Assembly (NCBI GenBank): GCA_049999725.1
Contig: JBNGIS010012497.1
Coordinates: 1 to 29,343, forward strand
Length of the DNA: 29,343 nt
Direction of reading: 5' to 3'
Origin: Haplomitrium mnioides
Taxonomy: Eukaryota; Marchantiophyta; Haplomitriopsida; Calobryales
A program made the position numbers and the translations under genes. Below are positions 1 to 7,651 of the stretch, piece after piece. The notes under the pieces were generated by a model. It saw only the letters and a program-made list of their open reading frames with translations. It ran no database searches and had not been told where the DNA came from. The first letter of the stretch is position 1, and each line of letters starts with the position of its first letter.

Positions 1-1271
1 TAAGAACTCCGCGCGCGCTTGAGTTTATCTTCGCGAACACTTCTGAAAGCTCGTTATAAGAACTAATAGGCCCTTTTGGACCATTCGCCCCTTTTGAACT
101 TTCGGATGCCGGCCGCACCCTATCGAACTTTTACCTTTCTGGATACAGAAGCGACAAAGAGTCACCCTTTCGGCGCCACTAGCCCCTCTGTCGGCTGCAC
201 CGGTGTTAGCTTCGTTTTCCGGCCGCTCTCATCTCGCTCGCCGATTCGCCAATATATCGTCCTTCCGCTGTGCCCTTCGTTTCCCCCCACCGGATAGGCG
301 TCATATCGCCCTTCTNNNNNNNNNNNNNNNNNNNNNNNNNNNNNNNNNNNNNNNNNNNNNNNNNNNNNNNNNNNNNNNNNNNNNNNNNNNNNNNNNNNNN
401 NNNNNNNNNNNNNNNCACCCTTAAGGCACTCTCTCGATTTCCTTCGGCTTGACCCACGATAAGTCGTTGTTTCGAGCCCTCCTCCTTGCTCCCCTGTTGG
501 GTTCCTCGCGGATCCCTCTTAACCGGGCTCCCCACGTCGTAAGACGTATCGGAACCCCGTTAGGTGGGCTCCCCACTTAGGGAGGCGTCTGTCCGCAGAT
601 CCGCGGGCCTCTTGGTGCCGCCACGTCGTCCATGGAATCCCGGGAAGGGCTCTGGAGATGCCACGTTTCCCGTGGAATCTCGCGAGACCTTTCAGGGACT
701 CCACTCTTCCGCTAGGACTTACCGACTCGAATGGAGTGTTCGATTGGCCCCTGCAAGGCTCGCTCTTGCTTTTGGGATCGAGGCGTCCCTCTTCTCTGGC
801 CTTGCTCGCCCTCGTGACGATCTCACCTCCTCCTATCCGCTCTTGATGCTTGCTTCCCGATTTGGGGCCGCTGTAGGATCCCCGCGATCTGCCTTTCTTC
901 GGAGTGCCTTCGGGCTTCCTTGTTGTTGATCCCTTCTTCTTCCTCCTGCGATCGCCTCGCCATGGGTGGCTGCTCTATTCCTTCTCCCTTGGCTCCGATC
1001 CCCGTATCCTCCTTAGGCCCACAGATTCTCGCTGGCTTGCTTCGAATTTTAAAATGGGGCCCCTCTCCTGGCTGGCGATCATTGCAATCCTTCCTCCTCT
1101 CCTCTGCCATGATCTTGTTTCCCTCCTAGGACTCATGCGCCCTGCTCTTATCAGCTGTTTGAGGTAATCAGCTATTCTTGAGAGGCCTTCACACTCACAA
1201 AGGGAACATATGGCCAATGGTGCTTCTAATTTCGTGCATTCAGCTTTAGTGCTCCAAACTACCGGCTGACA
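1..1271 (-). mobile_element. Element Y: minus-strand long LTR, 5' part, truncated by window edge
   Basis: Read on the minus strand this begins TGTCAGCC at 1271 and follows the first ~1.3 kb of the LTR seen on the plus strand at 1638-2980. It keeps the same landmark near its start (the stretch with GGCCATATGTTCC) and the start of the ~48-bp array. Its outer end is beyond the left edge. It abuts a plus-strand pol remnant at 1272 in mid-coding sequence, so it looks like an LTR inserted into element X. Whether it is a solo LTR or one end of a full element cannot be seen. A 100-N gap lies inside it. Confidence 0.82.
316..415. other. Assembly gap (100 N)
   Basis: Exactly 100 N, the usual placeholder for a gap of unknown size. 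It falls in the part of LTR Y that matches the ~48-bp tandem array of the sister LTRs. Matching landmarks are about 395 bases apart here, Ns included, but about 550 apart in LTRs X and C. The true missing length is therefore probably nearer 250 than 100. Confidence 0.97.
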
Positions 1272-1467
1272 GGAGGGTGTGGAGTCTGTCCACCAAAGTA
1301 AATTCTCAACCTACGACAGACTAGAGCACCAGTGGAAATTGGTGGCAGATGGGGCCAAGGGTGGGGACACCAAGGGGCATCTCGACAAATGGAAGAGGTA
1401 TGAGGATCAACGGAAAAACGAGGGCCCAACTGGGGCCCCATCAAGGGTGCCGAGCAACCGCATGTAA
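1272..1467 (+). pseudogene. pol: Element X: protease-to-pol-tail remnant with RT-integrase deleted
   Basis: The visible peptide includes YDRLEHQWK, matching YDRPEHQWR of element BD. It then jumps after GGDTK straight to LDKWKRYEDQRK, which corresponds to the pol C-terminus (HFDRLERY in A). The RT, RNase H and integrase domains that occupy ~2.8 kb in element A are missing. The left end is cut off by LTR Y. The reading frame ends at TAA 1465-1467. This is a broken structural remnant with no catalytic domain left. It resembles BD in its SRVP motif near the C-terminus, where A has PKVP, so X and BD are closer to each other than to A. Confidence 0.72.
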
Positions 1468-1537
1468 GTTGTTTGTGTGTGTGTGAGTGTGTGGGGGGGG
1501 GGGGGGGGGGGGGGTGTTTCGTGGGGTTGTTTTGCAG
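1464..1537 (+). other. Candidate GT-AG intron between pol and PPT (element X)
   Basis: GTAAGT at 1464 and TTTTGCAG ending at 1537 bracket 74 nt of GT-rich sequence including a 22-G run. The same boundaries recur in elements A (10707-10770) and BD (15551-15630, minus), although the interiors differ in length and base content. Splicing is not shown, and 64-80 nt is short for a plant intron. Confidence 0.35.
1493..1514 (+). repeat. Poly-G run (G22)
   Basis: Twenty-two consecutive G follow a GT-rich stretch. The matching place in BD is an (AC)n/(GT)n tract, and in A a shorter GT- and G-rich stretch. This is a hypervariable spacer between pol and the PPT. The run length is also error-prone in sequencing. 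Confidence 0.9.
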
Positions 1538-1624
1538 GAGTTACAGAGTCGGGCCAGCATCCATCAGCAGAGGCACCAGAAAATTGAGGGAGAAGAGGTG
1601 AGTTCGCGGGGATGCGTCACACTT

Positions 1625-1634
1625 AAAGGGGGAG
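1625..1634 (+). promoter_or_regulatory. Polypurine tract of element X
   Basis: AAAGGGGGAG lies three bases before the LTR start TGTCAGCC (1638). Plus-strand DNA synthesis would be primed here. The same motif and spacing occur before the 3' LTRs of A and BD. Confidence 0.85.
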
Positions 1635-2439
1635 TTATGTCAGCCAGTGCTTTGGAGCATTCAAGCAGAATTCACGAAATTAGAAGCACCATTGGCCATA
1701 TGTTCCTTTTGCGAGTGTGAAGGCCTCTCAGGAACAGCTGATTACCTCAAACAGCTGATAAGAGCAGGGCGCATGAGTCATAGGAAGGAAACAGGATCAT
1801 GGCGGAGGAGAGGAGGAAGGAGAGCAGTGATCGCCAGCTAGGGGAGGGGCCCCATTTTCAAATTCGAAGCAAGCCAGCAAGAATCTGTGGACCTAAGGAG
1901 GATGCGGGGATCGGAGCTTGGGGAGAAGGAACAGAGCAGCCACCCATGGCGAGGCGATTGCAGGAGGAAGAAGAAGGGATCAACAACAAGGAAACCCGAT
2001 GGCACTCCGAAGAAAGGCAGATCACGGGGATCCTGCAGCGGCCACAAATCAGGAAGCAAGGGTCAGGAGCGGAAAGGAGGAGGTGAGATCGTCACGAGGG
2101 CGAGCAAGGCAAGGGAAGAGGGACGCCTTGATCTTGCAAGCAGGAGCGCGCTCAGTGAGGGTCGACCGACACTCTTCTTTGAATCTGAATCCTAGCGGAA
2201 AGGTGGAGTCCCCAGAAGGCCCCTCAAGATTCCACGGAAACGTGGCATTTCCAGAGCCCTTCGTGGGATTCCACGGACGACGTGGCGGCAACAGGAGGCC
2301 CACGGATCTGCGGAAAGGCGCCTCCCTAAGTGGGGAGCCCTCTTAATTGGGTTCCAATCCATCTTACGACGAGGGAAGCCTCGGTTAAGAGGGATCCGCG
2401 AGGAACCCAATAGGGGAGCAAGGAAAGAGGCCCGAAAAA

Positions 2440-2882
2440 ACGATGTATCGCGGGTTTGGTCGAAGGAAAATGGGAGAGTGCCGGAATGGCAATGTATCAA
2501 AGATCCGAGAGGGGGAGGAGCGCGGAAGCCGAAGGGGCGACCTAGCGCAGATTTGCCAGGAGGAAACACAGAAGAGAGCCGAAAGGGGGACTGATCACAG
2601 ATCTGACCGAATCAGAGCGAGTGAAGGCAAAAAGGCGACTTATCGGCGAACTGGTTCAAACGACGCGCATCAGTGGCAAAGCGGTGGCCCAGCGCAAACT
2701 GTCTAACCGGAAGAGACTGAGCTAGAAGGGCGATATGGCGCCTATCCGGTGGGGGAAACGAAGGGCACAGTGAAAGGACAATATATCGGCGAATCGGCGA
2801 GCAAGATGAGAGCGGCCAAAAAATGAAGCTAACGCCGGTGCGACCGACGGAGGAGCTACCGGCGCCAAAAGGGTGACTCTTT
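2440..2882 (+). repeat. Degenerate ~48-bp tandem array in LTR X
   Basis: About ten diverged units share a core like GGGCGATATATCGGCGATCCG cut to its first ~10 bases, CGATATATCG. Cores start at about 2441, 2490, 2538, 2588, 2636, 2685, 2731, 2779, 2826 and 2874, giving steps of 46-50 bases. The array is kept in LTRs Y, C and BD but is absent from the short LTR of element A. Confidence 0.72.
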
Positions 2883-3113
2883 GCTGCTTCGGCAACTTGG
2901 AAGGTGAAAGTTCGACGGGGTGCGGTAGGCATCCGAAATTTCGAAAAGGTGAACGGTCTGAAAGGGCATAGTAGTTCTTATAGCGAGCTTTCAAAAGTGT
3001 TAATGAAGCTAGCCTCAAGCGCGCGTAGTTCTTACTTCGTAGGTACGTTGAAACGGCGACATCGGCATCGTTCTTATTTGACGAGCAGGGGAAGTCTGCG
3101 GTGGTTCTACGAA

Positions 3114-3275
3114 TGACGTGGCGAACGTAGGGAGTCCGCGGGAGGCTTCGGAAACGTGGCGCGCTGAGGAGCCTGGATGTGTTTCCGAAGGTCAACTTCG
3201 GAAAAAGTGTCCGCGCGATGGTCCGCCTACCCCTTTGCGGAGCGGCGTTGTATGGCGCCCTTCGGATGACGTGGC
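3114..3275 (+). promoter_or_regulatory. TGACGTGGC motifs (bZIP-type ACGT core) in LTR X
   Basis: TGACGTGGC occurs exactly at 3114-3122 and 3267-3275, with a one-base variant at 3545-3553. It combines a TGACG (as-1-like) and an ACGTGGC (G-box/ABRE-like) core. Equivalent sites lie next to the GC-rich modules in the other LTRs. Binding is inferred from known plant bZIP motifs. Confidence 0.5.
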
Positions 3276-3525
3276 GCCTTTGGAAGCGCGCAGGGGTTCC
3301 GTGGGTCAACATCGGAAGGAGGTCAGCGTGACCGTCCGCCTACCCCTTAGCGGGGCGGCGTCGGACGGCGGCCTTTGGAGGACGTAGCGACTCCAGGGAC
3401 CTTGAGGCAATTCACGGGACACGCGACGAAAGGAGAGGAGTTCACCTGACCTCGGGCAATGTGCGGATCAACTACGGAGGGAGAGGTCAGCGTGACGGTC
3501 AGCCTACCCCCTTGCGAGGCAGTGT
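3206..3525 (+). repeat. Three GC-rich modules in LTR X
   Basis: A module resembling GTCAGCGTGACGGTCCGCC followed by TACCCCTTTGCGG occurs three times, at about 3206, 3321 and 3487, spaced 115-165 bases. The same three-copy arrangement is found in the LTRs of A, C and BD, so it is an old part of the U3 region. Confidence 0.8.
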
Positions 3526-3972
3526 CGGACGGCGGTGCAGCGGACGACGTGGCGCAAGGAGAAGAAAGGAGAATCTACGGGGGGATCTAAGGAGATTCCT
3601 TGGAGTCGGTTCCGTGGGGCACTTCGGAAGTCAGTTTCGAAGAGCCTCTTCGGACATGCTCCTGCGGGAATCTGCGGAATCTCTTCCCGCAAGATTCCTC
3701 GGAGCTCTTTGGTGAGGTTACCGTTGTCCTTGGCTTTTCCTTGACCAACTGCAGGACACGCAGTGCCTTCTCCTATCCCGTGGTAGCGAGACTACCAAAC
3801 AATGAAGCCACGCGTCATCGTCCCCTATTCCGAGCTAACGACAATAACGACTATTCATCGGATCGGGCGTCGAAGGGCAACGCGCAAGGGGAGTATACAT
3901 TGTTTGCTTTCAAATTCTTTCGGGTTGATGCACGGGAAATTGCTGGAGATATAGCGATGCGAGGCACGAGAT

Positions 3973-4480
3973 TCGTGCATGGTAAGGCAGGGCGATAATT
4001 CAGTGAAAGCTATGTGAAGCAGAGGTACTAGCTCAAGAGAAACTAGGGGATTTAGAGGAGGACTGGGAGGAGACCTAGATGACCTCATCCTTGCAGGCAG
4101 ACCAGGGCGGAGGGATACTGATATGATAGCTGGAAGGAATTTTTGGTCGGCCGAGAATTAAGGAGAGGCTGCCGAGTAGGGAGCTTGGAGTCGTCTCAGC
4201 GTTTCACGGGCAATTGCGGGGTGTGACAATGATAGCAAGAAAGGGGAATCGTGCATGGTAAGGTAGGGCGATAATTTAGTGAAAGCTACGTGAAGCAGAG
4301 GTACTAGCTCAAGAGGAACCAGGGGATTTAGAGGAGGAATGGGGGAAGACCTAAGTGACTTCATCCTTGCAGGCGGACCAGGGCGGAGGGTTACTGATAC
4401 GATAACTGGAAGGAGTTTTTGGTCGGTTGAGAACTAAAGAGAGGCTGCCAAGTAGGAAGGTTGGAGTCTCTCGGCATTCC
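3973..4480 (+). repeat. 276-bp tandem duplication in LTR X
   Basis: The stretch beginning TCGTGCATGGTAAGG at 3973 recurs at 4249 and continues in parallel (GGATTTAGAGGAGGA, CTCATCCTTGCAGG, GGAGAGGCTGCC motifs) to about 4480. LTR C has a matching duplication with a 268-bp step (18881 and 19149). BD and A have one copy, so X and C form a subfamily. Confidence 0.85.
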
Positions 4481-4499
4481 CTTGTGCAAGTGCATCAGC

Positions 4500-4524
4500 C
4501 CAGAGTGTTCGGAGAACACTCTGG
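4500..4524 (+). promoter_or_regulatory. Perfect 11-bp inverted repeat in LTR X
   Basis: CCAGAGTGTTC, loop GGA, GAACACTCTGG. It is nearly perfect in LTR C (19407-19431), partly kept in BD and weak in A. It lies about 330 bases upstream of the TATA box. It could be a dyad protein site or a cruciform. Confidence 0.7.
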
Positions 4525-4853
4525 TGTGTTATTCTTCAAGTGGAGCTGAGAGGGGGGGGGTTGTGCGAGTGCTGGTGCACTGGGCGTAGTAAGACCCGTT
4601 AAGGCTCGAGGGTGGAGTGGGCTACCTGCAGCTGGTAAAGCTGTCTTCCAGAGGTGGAAGTAAAAGAAACTCTCTTCCTAGCATGAGGAAGTAAAAGCAA
4701 GGCTTTTCGCGAGGGAAGTTAAAAAACTATCTGGAGAGGAGGGTGTGTGGGTTGCTGGGCTACAATTGTAAGGCAGCGGAACTCATAAGGGAAGTATTAT
4801 CAGTTAGAAATCCAGAGGGCCTTCAAGGACTCTGTTTTCTCTTGCACATAGTG

Positions 4854-4860
4854 TATATAT
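4854..4860 (+). promoter_or_regulatory. TATA box of LTR X
   Basis: TATATAT after CACATAGTG, conserved in position in LTR C (19758) and in the LTR of A (26530). It would start the genomic RNA a few tens of bases downstream, leaving an R-U5 of about 590 bases. Confidence 0.6.
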
Positions 4861-4956
4861 GTGTTGTTCATATATGTGTAGCTAGATTTCCTTTCTGCAT
4901 TGTGTTGTAGGTTCATTAGATTAGGAAACACAGATCAGCTGAGCAGACCCTGAGAA

Positions 4957-4974
4957 CACACTTGAAGGGGGAGT
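4957..4974 (+). other. PPT-like motif inside LTR X
   Basis: These 18 bases, CACACTTGAAGGGGGAGT, are identical to the true PPT region of BD (15452-15469, minus). A second similar motif, GAGAGGGGGAGTCC, lies near 5099. Both lie downstream of the TATA box and recur in the other LTRs. Confidence 0.7.
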
Positions 4975-5205
4975 CCAATCCCTTGACACAAGTTTGGCAT
5001 CCTAGGGGTAAATGCTCTTTGGTTTGACTCTGTTGCATAGATTAGGACTTAATGCATTATAATAGTTAGGATAATTTGTGCCAGTGCTGTGACCACCTTG
5101 AGAGGGGGAGTCCATACCTCTGGTAGTGATCAGTTGTGCAAGTCATCAACACCATTCTGCCCAAGCACAAATAAGGTGACAAGGCCTAAGTCATTGGGTC
5201 ATATG

Positions 5206-5211
5206 AATAAA
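5206..5211 (+). terminator. Candidate poly(A) signal of LTR X
   Basis: AATAAA about 350 bases downstream of the TATA box and 257 bases before the LTR end. It is conserved in LTR C (20110-20115) and both BD LTRs (12101-12106 and 22627-22632, minus). Confidence 0.5.
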
Positions 5212-5470
5212 GCGGAAGAATCACACAAATCACAGCTGGGTGTAATGGATGTGGACCTTTGAATGGTGGAATGTCTGACTTGAGTGTGTGAAGAAGAAGA
5301 GTGAGAAAAGCATACCAAGCCTGTAAGGAGAGGAAGAGTCCTTAAGGTCTGAAAGTGGTAACTGGCAAAGGGCCATCTCAGAAAAGAACCCAAAAGCCCG
5401 TAAAACCTGTCCTCCCCTAGCTCGAAATAGGGCTTGAAAAGGTGAAGCCCTGAAACAGGGGAGCGACAAG

Positions 5471-6070
5471 TGGGATTGGCATGCATTCAAGGCAGCCTTC
5501 ATTGCAGAATTTTGAGGGATCGGGGAAGAGACGGAGGCATTGATCAAGATGGGTCAGCTCAGACTGAAAAAGGAGTATGTGAGGAAATTCCTCTAGAGAC
5601 TCAAGAAGGTGGCATGGAAGCTGAACCCGCCAACCACTGACGGGATGCTCTTGGCATGGATCCTAGCAGCTCTACCCAGGAGAATTGGGACATGGGTGAG
5701 ACAAACAGATCCACATACTCTAGAAGAAGATGTCAATACAACCCGATCCCATGTCAAAGCTGCAATCACTAGTTCCCACAAAAAGGCACGGGTCAAATAC
5801 GAGTCTGATGACTCTTTGGACACCTCGGATAGTGGCGAGGAAATGGATGAGAGTTCCGAGTCCTCTTCGAAGAGTGAGAATGAGTTGGGTAGCAGCAGCT
5901 TAGAGGAGGACCAATCATCCAAGAAAAAGAAGAAGAAGAAGGACCTCAAAAAGAAGAAGCAGGCCAAAGAAGTGAATCATCGCAAATTTAAGGGGCAAGC
6001 AAAGAGAAGTACCAAAAAATTGAACCCGAACCCAAGGCGAGTAGGAAGCCAGGGGGAGGGATCGGATTGA
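5471..6070 (+). pseudogene. gag: Gag (capsid part and lysine-rich tail), element A
   Basis: The frame opens WDWHAF, the middle of a retrotransposon gag capsid domain. It matches BD's gag, where the missing N-terminal ~100 residues can be seen. It continues through KMGQLRLKKEYVRKFL and LPRRIGTWVRQTDPHTLE to a Ser/Glu-rich acidic stretch and then a Lys-rich run. In-frame stops are TGA at 5513 (BD has CGA, Arg) and TAG at 5594 (BD has Gln). A one-base loss in the A-run near 6012, relative to BD, changes the frame before the terminal TGA. Gag would form the virus-like particle. This copy is non-functional. Confidence 0.85.
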
Positions 6071-6071
6071 A

Positions 6072-6788
6072 GAGCTGAGCGCCAAGATGGAGACGATGAA
6101 CATCCTCTTGGCTAGGATCAAACCGAAAGGCAAGCCTCTGCCTACTTAGAGAGTAGGAGTATGGTGCGTCAGGTGTAAGCAACATAGACACTCCCTTTAG
6201 GAATGTCCAAACAACAACAATGATGTGCACTACGTAAGGGAGGAGGCCCCAGAGAGAGTGTATCAAATCAGTGGGGGGCATTGGACCAGGCTGAGCAGAT
6301 CCTTAAGGGGAAGCGGAGGACCAGTGAATAAGTGGACTACCAATCAGACACCCATGACAACTATCATGGTATGTTGGAATTGTGGCCAGCCCAATCACAT
6401 TTACTCCAGCTGTCTGGAGCCGCATAAGAGCGGTTTTGGCCAATTGCCTCCCTTGTGCTTCCAATGCAAAAAGGAGGGGCATGTGGCAATCAATTGCCCA
6501 ACCAGAAGGCTCGATGCACCCCCTGGGCTGGGCGCGAATCCTCCTCCCCCCGCAATTGTCAATCTTATCAATCTAGAGACGAAGGAGGAGGCAGAATTGC
6601 TAGGATGGGAGACACCCACTCCCGAGGATTGTTTTCGGATGGCAACCAGGGCCGGGGCGAAGGCCAAAAAGAAGAGCCAAAAGAAGATTGAGCGAAAAGC
6701 CAAGAAGGGGGCAGCTCAAGTGACCTCATCACGAAATGATTCGGATTATCAGAAGGATAATCCGAAGTGGTTCTACCCGAAGCAATAG
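6072..6788 (+). pseudogene. gag: Nucleocapsid region with three CCHC zinc knuckles, element A
   Basis: Three CX2CX4HX4C knuckles lie in one frame: CVRCKQHRH... at 6165-6206 (with a TAG inside), CWNCGQPNHIYSSC at 6372-6413 and CFQCKKEGHVAINC at 6456-6497. These bind the genomic RNA during packaging. The frame is open upstream through IEELSAKME, and this is -1 relative to the gag capsid frame. BD shows the same offset at the same place. A basic linker (KKKSQKKIERKAKK) follows the knuckles. The frame ends at TAG 6786-6788. Three knuckles is more than the usual one or two. Confidence 0.83.
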
Positions 6789-6940
6789 GACCATGTAAGG
6801 AGGCTTTGGAAGCCATGGAGGAGGAACATGCAGCAGAGGAGACCCTCAAAGAGGTCCGCAAATAGTAAGGAGGGACCCAGGAGGCAAGGGCAAAGGTTAC
6901 AACCTCCGAAGAGGGAACAAAGCCCAACCCCTACATCATT

Positions 6941-7651
6941 TAGGTGGATGTGCGAGATTGTCCTGTTACGACCACAGTGGGCCAACTCATCAAGGATAGC
7001 TTGTTGAATCGAAGGCACCTCCGGGAATTGTTGATGGGAGCCAAGAGGATAAGAAGGCTACCCAATGTAGGAGCTCCAACGGATCTGCAACTGGTTTGTG
7101 AAGACAAGGGGGCTTCAGAGATCAACATACAGATTGCGGGGTGTACACTGTCATTAGTGCCCATAGATGGAGGGGTAGGAGTCAAAATTATGATAGAAGA
7201 GACAACTCACAAGTTGGGATTCGCGTAATTCCAGCATACAACCAGAATTATAAGGCTGGCGGATGGATCACGGGTAAAGTTATTGGGCTCCCTCCTCCAG
7301 GTACTAACATTCATCGGAGGAAAGGAGTTCAAGCTGAACTATCTAGTCATGAGACTCGCTCGAGCGTCTCCATACCATGTGTTGATTGGTAGGCCTTGGC
7401 TGTATGGGGCTAGAGTCATGCACAACTGGGGAAACTCCACATTGGTGTTCGGCCCCGAAAAAATGATAGTGCATTACGGCCTTGTTCCTCACCTGGGGGA
7501 AACACAATCCAAGGCAGAATATGACAATGAGTGGTCCAAGGAAGAGGAAGATTCAAAATACCACTACTGGGTACAGATGGTGAGTGAAGCGACAGAGGAG
7601 GGTGTGGTGTCCGTGAATCAGATCAAAGTATCCATGTACACCGGAACATAG
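6941..7651 (+). pseudogene. pol: Aspartic protease, element A
   Basis: The retropepsin-type active site reads LVPIDGGVGVKIM, with the catalytic Asp at 7166-7168. The usual D-S/T-G is D-G-G here, and BD has the same (VPVDGGAGVNIM), so this is a lineage feature and not damage. Downstream VLIGRPWLYGARVMHNW matches the hydrophobic C-terminal part of plant Ty3 proteases. There are stops at 6941 (TAG) and 7226 (TAA; BD has a sense codon), and TAG at 7649 ends the stretch. The enzyme would cleave the Gag-Pol polyprotein in the particle. Confidence 0.8.

Larger units (their letters stand above)
1272..5468 (+). mobile_element. Element X: 3' part of a non-autonomous Ty3/gypsy element
   Basis: The order is pol tail remnant, PPT, then a 3.83-kb LTR. 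The LTR ends GAGCGACA at 5468 and is followed at once by the middle of another element's gag, with no PBS. This means the LTR is X's own 3' LTR and not the 5' LTR of the gag-pol downstream. X was therefore inserted into element A's gag. Its left half and its other target duplication lie outside the window or beyond LTR Y. The right flank is AGTGG. Confidence 0.78.
1638..5468 (+). mobile_element. 3' LTR of element X (3831 bp, long type)
   Basis: Starts TGTCAGCC right after a PPT and ends GGGGAGCGACA. It is alignable along its length to the solo LTR at 16586-20372 and, in reverse, to both LTRs of BD. In order it holds: a purine-rich 5' block, a ~48-bp tandem array (2440-2882), three GC-rich modules (3206-3525), a 276-bp tandem duplication (3973-4480), a hairpin (4500-4524), a TATA box (4854) and AATAAA (5206). 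An LTR of 3.8 kb is very long. The open frames inside it on both strands are not conserved between LTR copies, and I do not consider them genes. Confidence 0.9.

Noticed and set aside
823-1110. Charged Arg/Glu-rich open frames in the LTRs (also at 1799-2086 and 16747-17034)
   Set aside because: They recur at the same LTR position in Y, X and C. They lie in purine-rich low-complexity sequence, lack a recognisable domain, and are not kept open in BD. I treat them as by-products of composition.
4500-4524. Dyad as a hormone-receptor or heat-shock element
   Set aside because: The half-site orientation and three-base spacing do not fit either consensus, and animal nuclear-receptor sites are not relevant in a plant.
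5206-5211. Host gene terminator
   Set aside because: AATAAA lies at a fixed place in the LTR R region of several copies, so it belongs to the element.
1638-5468. LTR X as the 5' LTR of the gag-pol at 5469-10710
   Set aside because: No PBS or gag N-terminus follows it. A PPT and pol tail precede it. It also differs from A's 3' LTR by a ~1.5-kb block. A tandem three-LTR array was also considered, but simple insertion of X into A's gag explains all three facts.
5230-5547. Minus-strand open frame over the LTR-gag junction
   Set aside because: It crosses the X/A insertion junction and is antisense to gag. No domain seen.
5930-5965. Lysine-run AAAAAG motifs as a -1 frameshift site
   Set aside because: Not in the right phase for a canonical slippery heptamer, and the -1 frame does not stay open from there to the knuckles.
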